This document shows positions 1-8,264 of a stretch of 22,554 nucleotides of DNA, in pieces (the first letter of the stretch is position 1; each line of letters opens with the position of its first letter). Made by a program: the position numbers and the translations under genes. The notes below the pieces were generated by a model. The model was not told where the DNA came from, did no database searches, and was given only the letters and a program-made list of their open reading frames with translations. The stretch spans positions 1 to 22,554 of IMG/VR virus record IMGVR_UViG_3300036860_000164. One strand, given 5' to 3'. The DNA is from a virus.

Positions 1-681
1 GACACCGGTGTGGATGTGGATGGGGATGCCGAGCGACCCGGCCCGGAGGCAGAACGACAGGTCCTCACCGATCAGCTGCCCGTTGGTGGTGTTCGGCACC
101 CGGTCATACCAGGCCCGGCCGAACTTCTCCTCCAGCTGCTCGAACACGCTGCGGTGGATGAGGATGCAACCACAGCCGGTCCCTGCGACTCGGGTGAGGG
201 TGTTGACCGGGTAGTCCCAGCGGACCACCCAGCCCATCTCCCCATTGTCGAGCTTCACCCAGTCGTACACGGTTGGGGTTGCGGCGCACCGCCACCCGCC
301 AGACCCGTCGGCCTCGTCCTCATGCTGGGAGAAGCAGAGCGCCCCGACGATCGGGCGGAGCTCCGGGTCGGCGGCGTGGAAGAGCCGGTCGACCGTGTCA
401 GGAGCGAAGCCCATGTCGGTGTCGATCCACAGCAGCCAGTCGGCCTTGCCCTCCTCGAGGAATCCTTGGATGGCCTTGTTGCGCGCCTCGACCAGCCCGC
501 TGGTCCCACACCGCATCCCGACGTACCCGCCGGCGAGAACCCGCCCATTGTTGGCGAGGTCGTAGCCGATCAGCTCGACCATCGAGTGGTACCAGGAGTA
601 GGCGACCTGGTTTTGGTGGACGTAGGCGACCACGACCGCCTGTGTCCGGTCAGGGATCTGCTCCGCCTCGGTGGTGCTCAC
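1..681 (-). CDS. Glycosyltransferase, GT-A-like (partial, C-terminus outside window)
   Basis: The reading frame is open from a GTG start at 681 to the window edge, giving 227 codons without a stop. The start overlaps the preceding stop as GTGA. The protein begins with a beta-strand-like stretch (VVVAYVHQ) and has LLWIDTDMGF near residue 84, which matches the DxD metal/nucleotide-sugar motif of GT-A glycosyltransferases. Further on are GTGCGCILIHRSVF and GEDLSFCLRA, typical of the acceptor-side part of GT2-like enzymes. Phages use such enzymes to glycosylate virion proteins or DNA; the position downstream of the head genes favours a virion target, which is inference. The 3' end is missing. Confidence 0.8.
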   Translation of the reverse strand, partial: MSTTEAEQIPDRTQAVVVAYVHQNQVAYSWYHSMVELIGYDLANNGRVLAGGYVGMRCGTSGLVEARNKAIQGFLEEGKADWLLWIDTDMGFAPDTVDRLFHAADPELRPIVGALCFSQHEDEADGSGGWRCAATPTVYDWVKLDNGEMGWVVRWDYPVNTLTRVAGTGCGCILIHRSVFEQLEEKFGRAWYDRVPNTTNGQLIGEDLSFCLRAGSLGIPIHIHTGV

Positions 682-1037
682 CGGCCGACCTTGCTCATCT
701 CGTCGCGGAGCCGCCCAAGACTCCAGCGACCGTCGACCTTCACGCCGAGCCGGCCGAGTTCGGCGCGGAGCCCCTCCGCCTCGTCGGACGCGTCGTCAAC
801 ATGCGGGCGGGTCATCCGCAGCTCGCCGGGTGCGGCGGTGGCCTGCTCGACTGGCGCGTCGTAGCCGGCCGGCTGGCGGCTGAAGCTCAGCCCATACCGA
901 GGGTCGGATGAGAACGCCTCTGGGTGCGCCTGCACGACCGGGTCGTCGGCGGGCCAGTGGGTGCCCTGGTGGATGACCCCGGTCATGCCCTCCTGCGACA
1001 TGTGCCGAAACGTCGTCACCGCATAGACGATGTTCAC
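678..1037 (-). CDS. Small head-region protein with LEM/SAP-like C-terminal motif
   Basis: A 119-residue protein starting at GTG 1037, which overlaps the upstream stop as GTGA; its own stop overlaps the glycosyltransferase start. The last 30 residues (LRAELGRLGVKVDGRW, then SLGRLRDEM) resemble the short two-helix LEM/SAP/HeH-like motif seen at the ends of several phage head-region proteins. The rest of the sequence is not recognised. Being translationally coupled between small genes downstream of the capsid suggests a late, virion-related role, which is inference. Confidence 0.65.
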   Translation of the reverse strand: MNIVYAVTTFRHMSQEGMTGVIHQGTHWPADDPVVQAHPEAFSSDPRYGLSFSRQPAGYDAPVEQATAAPGELRMTRPHVDDASDEAEGLRAELGRLGVKVDGRWSLGRLRDEMSKVGR

Positions 1038-1234
1038 GAGGAGAACCCCAGGGCGGCGAGCGCGTCCCGGGCAGCCTTGACGGCGTCGCCGTCGCCGTTG
1101 CTGCGGGCGGTCTCAAGATCCGCCAGGAGCTTGTGAACCGCTGGGTCGCCGGACTCGCCTGCGGGACCGAGCGGTGATGCAGATGGAGCGGCCGCCTTCA
1201 CGGCGGCCTGGGTGGACTGCTTCGGGTCGGGCAT
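1034..1234 (-). CDS. Small Ala-rich hypothetical protein
   Basis: A 66-residue protein. The frame is open further upstream, but ATG at 1234 has a strong ribosome-binding site (GAGGAGGGG) about 5 nt before it, so I choose that start. The N-terminal half is Ala/Pro/Ser-rich and probably disordered; the C-terminal half (HKLLADLETARSNGDGDAVK) looks like a short helical hairpin. The stop overlaps the next start as GTGA. The function is unknown. Its place just after the capsid gene would fit a small accessory head protein, but nothing in the sequence proves this. Confidence 0.6.
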   Translation of the reverse strand: MPDPKQSTQAAVKAAAPSASPLGPAGESGDPAVHKLLADLETARSNGDGDAVKAARDALAALGFSS

Positions 1235-1247
1235 AGCCCCTCCTCTC

Positions 1248-1421
1248 TCAGACGCGACGGCGGAGCAGCGCCGAAAAGACATACGGCGCAGCGCCACCGC
1301 CTATCCAAAGCTGCGTGTAGCCGATGACTTCCCAACCAGCCGCATCGTCGGTCGCCAACGTGGCGACGAAGTTCGCGGCGTTGCCATCACTCACCGTCAG
1401 ATACTCATACGCCTGGGCCAT
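1248..1421 (-). CDS. Small DUF4177-like protein
   Basis: A 57-residue reading frame from ATG 1421 with AGAGGAG 6 nt upstream; its stop lies in the ribosome-binding region of the next gene. It begins AQAYEYLTVSDG, has AAGWEVIGYTQ in the middle and ends ALLRRRV. This order (YEY strand, then GWEVIG, then a final strand ending in basic residues) is the pattern of the short DUF4177 fold found in many phages and bacteria. Good third-position GC and two-sided tight packing support it as a real gene. The function of the family is unknown. Confidence 0.65.
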   Translation of the reverse strand: MAQAYEYLTVSDGNAANFVATLATDDAAGWEVIGYTQLWIGGGAAPYVFSALLRRRV

Positions 1422-1431
1422 GAATCTCCTC

Positions 1432-2217
1432 TCAGATCAGTCGTAGCTGGTCGTTCGCGCCTCGCGCGCCCTTCTCGCGGTTGCAGCGCCAATGCGCCGT
1501 GGCCACGTTCGACGGTGCGTCGATGCCGCCGAGCGACAACGGGATGATGTGGTCAATCGAGGCGCCATCCGAGTGCGTCCGGGGAACGTTTCGGTCCACC
1601 AACTTGTGGCAACGGTGACAGCGCCAGCCGTCCCGCTCGAAGATCTCTCGGTCGGTATAGAACACTGCGCCAGTACCTGCGCCACGGCGGCGGCTGGCAT
1701 CACGGCCACTCGTCAGAATGCGACACCGCTTCGAGCACCACTTCGCGTTCGCCTTGTGGGCGATGAACTCCTTGCCGCACTCCACGCAGCGCCGCTGGAA
1801 CTCGCCGCCTTGGCGCCGGGGCTCGCCTGCCGCCTTCCGAGCGTAGTACGCAGCCTGCGCGCACCATCCTGTCTGGCAGTACACCTGATCACGGCGCTTC
1901 GGGATGAATGCCGTCCCACAATGCGCGCAGGGGCGCTGCTCAGCGGCTGGTACAGGAAGCCGTCGGCGCCGTAGCGCCCGGTTGCTCGCCCGCTGCTTGC
2001 ATCTGTCCGAGCAGAACCGGCGGGGTCGGCCAGTCGCCATCGACTGGATGACGGGGGTGCCGCATTCAGCGCAGGTCGTCGCCCGGACGGGGCGGTTGCG
2101 GTCCATCCATGCATGCTGCGCCGTCCGCTTCCGGCACTTAGCGCTACAGAACTTCTGCAGCTTTCCACCGTTGGCTCGGGGCTGGAACTCAGCACCGCAG
2201 GCCGTACACTCGGCCAT
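1432..2217 (-). CDS. HNH endonuclease with four N-terminal zinc ribbons
   Basis: A 261-residue protein. Four short zinc-ribbon repeats come first: CTACGAEF...FCSAKC, CAECGTPV...FCSDRC, CAHCGTAF...YCQTGWC and CVECGKEF...WCSKRC, spanning residues 4 to 170. The C-terminal HNH domain follows, with WRCHRCHKLVD, SIDHIIPLSLGG and ATAHWRCNREKG. This is a free-standing homing-type or phage nuclease that cuts DNA; the zinc ribbons probably bind DNA. It sits alone behind the capsid terminator, and its ribosome-binding site is inside a small hairpin. The end (NDQLRLI) resembles that of the HNH protein at 8457-9008, so the two are probably paralogues. Confidence 0.88.
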   Translation of the reverse strand: MAECTACGAEFQPRANGGKLQKFCSAKCRKRTAQHAWMDRNRPVRATTCAECGTPVIQSMATGRPRRFCSDRCKQRASNRALRRRRLPVPAAEQRPCAHCGTAFIPKRRDQVYCQTGWCAQAAYYARKAAGEPRRQGGEFQRRCVECGKEFIAHKANAKWCSKRCRILTSGRDASRRRGAGTGAVFYTDREIFERDGWRCHRCHKLVDRNVPRTHSDGASIDHIIPLSLGGIDAPSNVATAHWRCNREKGARGANDQLRLI

Positions 2218-2223
2218 GTCGGG

Positions 2224-2242
2224 ACACCTCTCTACTAGGTGT
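2224..2242 (-). promoter_or_regulatory. Hairpin over the HNH ribosome-binding site
   Basis: On the minus strand ACACCT is followed by 7 nt and then AGGTGT, a perfect 6-bp stem. The right arm covers the AGAGGTG Shine-Dalgarno sequence of the HNH gene that starts at 2217. Pairing would hide the site and lower translation. Hairpins that sequester ribosome-binding sites are known for phage homing endonucleases; that this one works so is inference. Confidence 0.4.
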
Positions 2243-2250
2243 TTCCGGCT

Positions 2251-2282
2251 GGTGCCGGGGAGGCCTTAATCTCCCCGGCACC
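2251..2282 (-). terminator. Hairpin terminator after the capsid gene
   Basis: A perfect 12-bp inverted repeat (GGTGCCGGGGAG and CTCCCCGGCACC) encloses an 8-nt loop, in the gap between the capsid stop (2334) and the HNH start (2217). There is no clear U-tract, as is common for actinobacterial terminators. The DNA between it and the capsid stop is markedly AT-richer than the rest of the window and contains CTAGT/ACTAG arms (about 2294-2312). Confidence 0.75.
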
Positions 2283-2333
2283 GCTTCTTACCTGCTAGTT
2301 TACCACACTAGATTCGGACAGAAGGTATAAAGT

Positions 2334-3917
2334 TCACGTATTGACCAACAGACGGAAGCCCAAGTCATTCACGCTGCCTCCGCCAATCCTCGCATATGCG
2401 AACCAGCCTCTTTGTCCGGTTGGTCTGTTGAAGGTCACGTCGACCAGGTTTTGGATGAGTTCGACCGACATGCCGCCGCGGCGGGCGATCAGGTAGTTCT
2501 GGAAGTTCCCGACGACCGCCAGGCCGTCAGGGGCGGCGGTGGAGGTCGTGGTCGACGGCATGTAGGGGGACTCGTAGGTGGCCTTGTTGAACAGGATGCC
2601 GAGCCATTCGGCCTGGAGGTTCTCGGTGAACGCGTGGAACACGTTCGCGGCGCCGAGCTGCCGGATCGCGTTGTTCACGTCCACGCCCATCAGCCAGGAC
2701 GAGCCGCGGCGGTACTTCTGCGGCAGCGCGGCCCACACCCGGTACGGGTCGCCCGGGTTGACCTGCCCAGCGGTGGACACCCGCACGCGGACGTTGGTGT
2801 TGGCCGACAGGGCGGTGAGGATCCCCTGCGGCTCCCCGGACCCGCTGCCGCGGGTGAACTTGTCGACCAGCAGCTCGTCATAGCCGGCGGCCAGCAGTCC
2901 CGCCATCTCCGACGCGAAGTTCGGGTAGTCCATCCCCACTTCAATGCTGAAGCTAATGAATCCGCGGGCCATGTGGACGGTGACGGCCGGCTGCGCGAGG
3001 ACCGGGCTGACATCGGTGACAGTCGCCGCTTCCGTCTGGAACGCCCACGTCATGCCAGCGCTCGAGACGCCCTTCCAGATGTTGGTGTTGACGTTGACCT
3101 GCCGGGCCAGGGTCAGGAACGGGTTGTCGCTCTCCTGCGCGGTCAGGATGATACTGGGGTCGATGTAGACGGGGATCCCGAACCCGCCGGCGGTCGAGGT
3201 GATCTCGCCCATGGCCCGGTACTCGTCCCAGGCCCGCATCGCGGCGCGTTCGTCGTCGGTCCACAGGGCGGGGCCGTGCGGGTCGGTGACGGCCTTCTGC
3301 CAGGCGGTGCGGTAGTCCTCGTTCTCAGTGACGATGACCCGTCGGGCGATGTCGGGGTCGCGGCGGATCTGCCGCTCGACCTCGGTGCGCTGCGCGTCCG
3401 ACATTGGCGCGGTCCGATCGGCGTCCAGGTTGCGCAGCGCCCGCTCGCGAGCTTCGGGGTTGGTGAGCCGACGCACGTCGCTGGCGGTGTCGTCCAGGCC
3501 GTGGCGGATGTTGGCGTACACCCGCTCGACCGCCTTGGGGCGGCGGCGGAAGATCGCGGAGATCCGCTCGTGCTCCTCGATCATGTCGATGGCGGTCTCG
3601 CGGACCTTGCAGCCCAGGTCGAACGCCTTGCGGGTGTCGGTGTCCATGTCGCGGAGCTCGCCGGTCTCGGTCTGGTGCATGTCACGCAGGTGCGCGTCCA
3701 GCACCTCGACGATGTTGCGGAGCTCCTCGGGGGTCTTGCCCTTCAGGTCCTCGAGGGTGTGGGGGAGCAGGTTCGACGTGGGGTCCTGCTCGGGGGCGGT
3801 GGTCGACCCGCCGGCGATCAGCGGCAGGGGACGACCGTGCCGGTCGTGGCCAGCGAGGGGGAGCCCATGCTTGCGGGCGAGTGCCGCAGCGATGGCGGCC
3901 TTGTAGCTAGTGGACAT
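2334..3917 (-). CDS. Major capsid protein, HK97 fold, with N-terminal scaffold-like domain
   Basis: A 527-residue protein. ATG 3917 is preceded by AGGAGA at 7 nt and is chosen over upstream in-frame codons; it overlaps the protease end by 11 nt. The first 230 or so residues are charged and helical (HTLEDLKGKTPEELRNIVEV, RDMHQTETGELRDMDTDTRK), as expected for the delta/scaffold region removed by the protease. The rest is typical HK97 capsid: GGFGIPVYIDPSIILT, NPFLTLARQVNVNTN, LLVDKFTRGSGSGEPQGILT, NNAIRQLG, GNFQNYLIARRGGMSVEL and a final FRLLVNT. It forms the icosahedral shell. The length is greater than HK97 gp5 (about 385 residues), the excess being in the N-terminal part. Confidence 0.95.
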   Translation of the reverse strand: MSTSYKAAIAAALARKHGLPLAGHDRHGRPLPLIAGGSTTAPEQDPTSNLLPHTLEDLKGKTPEELRNIVEVLDAHLRDMHQTETGELRDMDTDTRKAFDLGCKVRETAIDMIEEHERISAIFRRRPKAVERVYANIRHGLDDTASDVRRLTNPEARERALRNLDADRTAPMSDAQRTEVERQIRRDPDIARRVIVTENEDYRTAWQKAVTDPHGPALWTDDERAAMRAWDEYRAMGEITSTAGGFGIPVYIDPSIILTAQESDNPFLTLARQVNVNTNIWKGVSSAGMTWAFQTEAATVTDVSPVLAQPAVTVHMARGFISFSIEVGMDYPNFASEMAGLLAAGYDELLVDKFTRGSGSGEPQGILTALSANTNVRVRVSTAGQVNPGDPYRVWAALPQKYRRGSSWLMGVDVNNAIRQLGAANVFHAFTENLQAEWLGILFNKATYESPYMPSTTTSTAAPDGLAVVGNFQNYLIARRGGMSVELIQNLVDVTFNRPTGQRGWFAYARIGGGSVNDLGFRLLVNT

Positions 3918-5136
3918 GCAAGGTTCTCCTGAGACGCCACGTCCGGTCGCGGGCGTGGAGGGCTTCCTGGATGGCCGCCTCGTCGTGTCCTGACGGGTCG
4001 GCATGGTCACCGCCAGGAGCCATCCGCTGGTCTCCTCGCCCGGTGAAATCATGATCTTCGAGGCCGAGGAACCGGTCGGTCAGCGACCGGACCCCCGCGG
4101 TCGCGCCCGAGTAGGCCGGGAACGTCACCGGCCCGAACTCGAGCACGCGGGCCTGCATGATCGTCCGTTCCGGCAGACCCTCAGGGTTGTAGTCGCTGCG
4201 TTCCGGCTTCTTGACCCAGTTCTCCTCCTCGACCTGGAACCGGTAGGAGGAGCCGTACAGGCCGGCCCGGAGGCCGGGGAGCAGATCGCGGTTGTAGCTG
4301 GTATCCAGAAGCGGCACTTCCGCGTAGGTGCTCTTTCGCTGTGCCTCCAGCTGGTCGATCGGGCCGAGGGGCTTGTCGGCGGCCTGTGGGTCGCGGCCGT
4401 GCTGGAACAGCACCCGCATCGCATCCCGGTCCTCCGCGATGGTCCGGTCCATCGACTTGGGATGGTTCCGTTCCAGGAACCGGCCCTCGAAGAAGCTGTT
4501 GATCTCCGTCCAGGTGTTGAACACCGCCCACCGCAGCAGCAGCGTCGGCATTCCCCCGGCGCCGTCCTCGCGGAGCTCGTAGGCACCATCAGCGCGGGCC
4601 AGCGCACGGAACAGGTTGTCCCGCGGCGGCTCCGCGGAGTTGGCCCCGGCGTTGATCGACGCCTGGTGAGCCTCTAGGTGACGACGGGCCGCAGCCTTGT
4701 CGATCCCATCGGTCCGGCCCAGATAGCCAAGCGCGGAGCTGACGCCCTTGGCATTGGGCGGGGAACCAGGGTTCTTGTGGTGGGGCAGCGCCCAGCCGGC
4801 TTGGGTCGCGGCGTCGTTGGCATTGACGCGTGCCGCGCAGATCGCCCGGAAACAGGTGGCTGGCGTATCCGAATTGGAGCAACGGCCCATGGCCGCTTGG
4901 CCATCCCACGCGCTGTTGTCGACGGCACGGGTGCCGTCCTGATGTTCCCGTGCACCGCAGCCGCAGTCCGTGCTTGCCGATGCCATGCTTGACTCCTTCG
5001 CGTACAACGCCGCCATCTGCTTTTGCGCGGCCGCCTTTGTCGGGTGGCAACCCTCGACCTTCCCGTCCGCCTGTTTGACGACCGCCCACGGCTTGGCAGT
5101 TGGGCAGCCATGACCCTTACTGACCGACCAGGGCAT
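3907..5136 (-). CDS. HK97-family prohead protease (S78) with extended N-terminus
   Basis: A 409-residue protein. I choose ATG 5136 (MPWSVSK, a common start of this N-terminal module) over ATG 5151, because GGGGGC lies just before it. Residues 1-50 form a small module ending KQMAALYAKE; residues about 75-165 form another with two Cys pairs, WALPHHKNPGSPPNAKGV and RRHLEAHQAS. The S78 protease follows: LLRWAVFNTW, the histidine in VLFQHG (about residue 246), the serine in LYGSSYRF (about 296), and VLEFGPVTFPAYSGA. It cleaves the capsid scaffold region during maturation. Most S78 proteases are about 200 residues, so roughly half of this protein is extra. Confidence 0.9.
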   Translation of the reverse strand: MPWSVSKGHGCPTAKPWAVVKQADGKVEGCHPTKAAAQKQMAALYAKESSMASASTDCGCGAREHQDGTRAVDNSAWDGQAAMGRCSNSDTPATCFRAICAARVNANDAATQAGWALPHHKNPGSPPNAKGVSSALGYLGRTDGIDKAAARRHLEAHQASINAGANSAEPPRDNLFRALARADGAYELREDGAGGMPTLLLRWAVFNTWTEINSFFEGRFLERNHPKSMDRTIAEDRDAMRVLFQHGRDPQAADKPLGPIDQLEAQRKSTYAEVPLLDTSYNRDLLPGLRAGLYGSSYRFQVEEENWVKKPERSDYNPEGLPERTIMQARVLEFGPVTFPAYSGATAGVRSLTDRFLGLEDHDFTGRGDQRMAPGGDHADPSGHDEAAIQEALHARDRTWRLRRTLHVH

Positions 5137-6538
5137 TCGGCTTGCCCCCATTCGATGATGGCTGCTGCGCCGTCCCAGGCGGGTTTAGCTGCACGCTCAC
5201 CAATCCCGAATGCTGGAGTTGCTGGAGGCTCTGCCCGGTCACCGACGCGACCGCCGAGGCCGGGTCGAACCCGCCGTCCACCAGCTGCCGGATCGCCTGC
5301 GCCTGCACGAACACGATGTCGGCGGCGTCTTTGGCGTCCTCCCGCAGCAGCGGGATATCAACGACGTCGTACCAGAGCTCCGCGTCCGAGGGGACCGGCA
5401 CCAGCGACGCCAGCGACGCGGCCAAGTTCTGCAACATCGGGTACACGAACGCGTCGGCGTAGATCCGCCGCGCCATCCCGAAGTTCCCCGCGTTCAACGC
5501 CGAACCTTGGAGGCCCTCCGCGCTGCCCAAGATGACTGGGTGGACCCGAGAAAGCTCCGCGATCCGGGTCTCGCTGGCGCCCTGCACGCCCTTCAGGTCC
5601 AGGTCGGCAAGGTTGGCACCGACGACCGTAACGTCCGCGCCCTGGCTTAGGTACAGCGTCTTGTACGCGTTGGCGACTCCGGCGTGCTCCTCCTCGAGCA
5701 GCTCCACGATCTCCTTGAACTGGGCGAGGTCGGTCGGGAGGCCCTTGACGACCATGTTCGGCGTCGCGCCCTGCCGGAAGAACGCGAGCTTGTGGTCGGT
5801 GACCGCCCGGTCCGCCTGGATCTCCCGGATCGCGGGGGTGATCCACGACATCCCGATCCCCGCGCATTCGGGGTCGGGGATCGGCGCCCAGTGCGCCACC
5901 GTGTCCGGCAGCAACGTCTCAATCCGGCTCGGATTCGAGAATCCACCGTTGGCGTACACGTAGCCGAGCAGCTCACCGTCCAACGCATGCTCAGGATGGT
6001 CCGGTTCCAGGTCGGAGCCATACAGCAGCCCCACCCAGTCGGGCCGCAGAACCCGCAGGCGGATTCCGGCTGGCGCGGCCGGGTTGGCGCGGCCGTGCAC
6101 ATAGGAGTTGCCGGCCAAGCCCTCATGCCATTCCATCCGCCCGACCAGATCCCCGGTCACGGCGTTCCGCCATGGCCGCTCCAGCGGCGCCAACGCGCTC
6201 GACCCGAACGTGCGCCGCGGCGTGGACGGATGCCACGGCGGGTTCCGGAACACAAACCGCACCCCCGCTAGCGTCAACGCGCGGACCAGTTGCGCCGCGA
6301 ACGCTGGCGGACACATCCTCAGCGCCGCGGTGTACCCGGGCAGCGAGGTGGTGATCTCCTGGATCCGCTGCCCCGCCAAGGTCTGGTTCAGGCCGAACGG
6401 GTAGACGTTGCCCTGGTAGGTGAACTGGCTGCCCGCCGGGATCAGATAGTCGACCAGCCACGAGTCGATCGAGGATCGCTGCTCGGCACGGCGGCGTGGA
6501 AGTCGCGCTTCCTCAGCGACGCGTTCCAGAAGCCCCAC
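5117..6538 (-). CDS. Portal protein
   Basis: A 473-residue protein with a GTG start at 6538; its end overlaps the protease start by 20 nt. Features of phage portal proteins are an N-terminal region with WLVDYLIPAG, a middle with MEWHEGLAGNSYVHG and RVLRPDWVGLLYG, then ADRAVTDHKLAFFRQGATPN, KTLYLSQGADVTVVG and ASETRIAELSRVHPVIL, with SALNAGNFGMARRIYADAFV before a Pro/Gln-rich tail. It forms the dodecameric ring at the unique capsid vertex through which DNA is packaged and ejected. The order terminase, portal, protease, capsid is standard for HK97-type heads. Confidence 0.93.
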   Translation of the reverse strand: MGLLERVAEEARLPRRRAEQRSSIDSWLVDYLIPAGSQFTYQGNVYPFGLNQTLAGQRIQEITTSLPGYTAALRMCPPAFAAQLVRALTLAGVRFVFRNPPWHPSTPRRTFGSSALAPLERPWRNAVTGDLVGRMEWHEGLAGNSYVHGRANPAAPAGIRLRVLRPDWVGLLYGSDLEPDHPEHALDGELLGYVYANGGFSNPSRIETLLPDTVAHWAPIPDPECAGIGMSWITPAIREIQADRAVTDHKLAFFRQGATPNMVVKGLPTDLAQFKEIVELLEEEHAGVANAYKTLYLSQGADVTVVGANLADLDLKGVQGASETRIAELSRVHPVILGSAEGLQGSALNAGNFGMARRIYADAFVYPMLQNLAASLASLVPVPSDAELWYDVVDIPLLREDAKDAADIVFVQAQAIRQLVDGGFDPASAVASVTGQSLQQLQHSGLVSVQLNPPGTAQQPSSNGGKPNALVGQ

Positions 6539-6560
6539 CGCTCACCCCGTCCTCGCATCG

Positions 6561-6785
6561 CTAGCGTCCGCCACGTGGCACGTCCAAGCCGGCGCGCGCG
6601 TCCTTCCAGCCGCGGCGGATGCCCGCCATCGCCAGCCGGCCACCGACGCTGACCTTCCCCGCCGTCCACCCGATCGCATAGAACACGCCGATCAGCAGCG
6701 TGCGCAGTCCCCGGCTAGGCTGGATCTGAGCAGCTTCGGTTTCGATCTGGTCGACGGGGACGCGCTCCAGCGCTCGTATTGCCAT
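6561..6785 (-). CDS. Small one-helix membrane protein between terminase and portal
   Basis: A 74-residue protein starting at ATG 6785, with AGGAGA 6 nt upstream. A hydrophobic segment (LRTLLIGVFYAIGWTAGKV, residues 27-45) is probably a transmembrane helix, and the C-terminus is basic and soluble (RRGWKDARAGLDVPRGGR). Genes of this kind are found between terminase and portal in other actinophages, but I know of no proven function. The gaps to the two neighbours are 9 and 22 nt. Confidence 0.7.
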   Translation of the reverse strand: MAIRALERVPVDQIETEAAQIQPSRGLRTLLIGVFYAIGWTAGKVSVGGRLAMAGIRRGWKDARAGLDVPRGGR

Positions 6786-6794
6786 CGCTATCTC

Positions 6795-8264
6795 CTATCG
6801 CCACGCGGCGAGGAACGGCTGCCCGACGGCCTCATGTGCTTTGGCGGCATGCCCCCACGCGGCCTCTGTCACCGCAACCAGCGGGGAGATATCAACCGTC
6901 AGACCCTTCCGAGCCCACAGCCAGCCCTCGCCCAAATCCCGCCGCTGTGCGCCGGCCAGCGCCGCGTTCAGTTCCGGCTGATCCAGATGCCGCAGCCATG
7001 CCGGGGTATCCACCAGCGGGTTGGCGCCGGTCGCGTCATACAGCGCGCCACAGCCATGCGCGATGTCCCGCACCGACGCCTTCAAGATATCCAGCCCGGC
7101 AGCTTCCGCCTCACCGATCAGCGACCCGGCCGGCCCGCCAGGGGCAATCACGTTCGCGCACGGCCGCCACCGCTCATTCAGTTCCTTCAACCGCGGGATC
7201 GCCCAGGCGGTGCCGCGGTGATGCTCCACCACCTCGACATGCCGCAGCCCATCCGCACGGAGACCGGACGCCCCGATCGCCGTCCACGTCCGATCCGGGG
7301 TGGTGTCCACCGCGAACGCCGGCCGGTCGGTGATCTGCGACCGCGGGTCGGCCAGCGCCGCCCATACCTGCTGGCCGATCACCTGCCACTCCGCGGGGGT
7401 GTCCGAGGGCCACCAGTTCAGGTATGCGCGGCAGAACTCCTCCAGCTCCATCGTCTGGAAGTCCGCCCGGATTGCGCCCACCCGGGCTGTCCGCCCCAGC
7501 GCCGGCATGCACCCATACCACGTATCAGGACTGCCGGGATCAGCGCCGACCGGGGCGGACCACTCGAATGCGGCAGCCCCAGAGGTAATCCCCGCCTGGA
7601 CCGCCAACCGTCCGGCGTCCACCTTCTTACGCAGATAGATGCTCTTGCGGGTCCCCGCAGTCGAGACCACCCACAGCTGCGGCTGTGGACGGGTCACCAT
7701 CGCCGGTTTCATGCCCTGCTCGACCCGGTCATCCTCCCGAGCGAACGCCTCGTCGATCACGCCAAGGTCGAGCGTCTCCCCATGAACGGCTTTCTCACTG
7801 GGGGCGGTCAGACCATGCAGGGAACCGTTGTGCCAGCGGATCGCCTCCTGGCCGATCTGCCGACGCACACCGAACATCGACCGCAGCGGCGATGATTCAA
7901 GCTGGAGGACATGCTCGTCTTCCCACTTCTTGCGGGCGCTCAGCCGATCTTGGGCGGTATAGACGATCCGCTGGCGAGCACCGAATCCCAGCGCCCGATG
8001 CGCCATCACCGTCAGCAAAAGAGTAGTTTTGCCGGATTGTCTAGGTACTGTCAGCACGACCTCACGGTAGGCCAGCAGCCCCGTGTCCGGGTCAACCTCC
8101 AGTGCGACGTCGGCGACGTGCCGCTGCCACGGCATCAGTGGCGTCCCCAGCAGCTCCGCCACCTCCGCGACCCTGCCGCCCAGCGTCCGACGCTCGGGAG
8201 ACCTCGGCGTCGTGTACCGGGGAGGACAATCGAGCGAGCAGCTCTCGTCCAGCAGCACTGCCAT
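6795..8264 (-). CDS. Terminase large subunit
   Basis: A 489-residue DNA-packaging motor. The ATPase domain has Walker A VPRQSGKTT (residues 73-81), a coupling-like IVYTAQDRLSARKKWEDE, and Walker B LDLGVIDEAF with acidic residues at 171-172, followed by VSTAGTRKS (motif III region). The nuclease domain begins with FAVDTTPDRTWTAIG (Asp near 320). ATG 8264 has GGGAGA upstream. The first 57 codons overlap the small-subunit gene by 173 nt, which is unusual; no later start codon would leave the conserved TPLMPWQRHVADVALEVDP region intact. Confidence 0.95.
   Translation of the reverse strand: MAVLLDESCSLDCPPRYTTPRSPERRTLGGRVAEVAELLGTPLMPWQRHVADVALEVDPDTGLLAYREVVLTVPRQSGKTTLLLTVMAHRALGFGARQRIVYTAQDRLSARKKWEDEHVLQLESSPLRSMFGVRRQIGQEAIRWHNGSLHGLTAPSEKAVHGETLDLGVIDEAFAREDDRVEQGMKPAMVTRPQPQLWVVSTAGTRKSIYLRKKVDAGRLAVQAGITSGAAAFEWSAPVGADPGSPDTWYGCMPALGRTARVGAIRADFQTMELEEFCRAYLNWWPSDTPAEWQVIGQQVWAALADPRSQITDRPAFAVDTTPDRTWTAIGASGLRADGLRHVEVVEHHRGTAWAIPRLKELNERWRPCANVIAPGGPAGSLIGEAEAAGLDILKASVRDIAHGCGALYDATGANPLVDTPAWLRHLDQPELNAALAGAQRRDLGEGWLWARKGLTVDISPLVAVTEAAWGHAAKAHEAVGQPFLAAWR

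Noticed and set aside
2412-3932. 506-codon open frame on the plus strand, opposite the capsid gene
   Set aside because: It mirrors the capsid gene, is a string of Gly/Val/Asp/Arg without domain pattern, and the capsid frame is certain.
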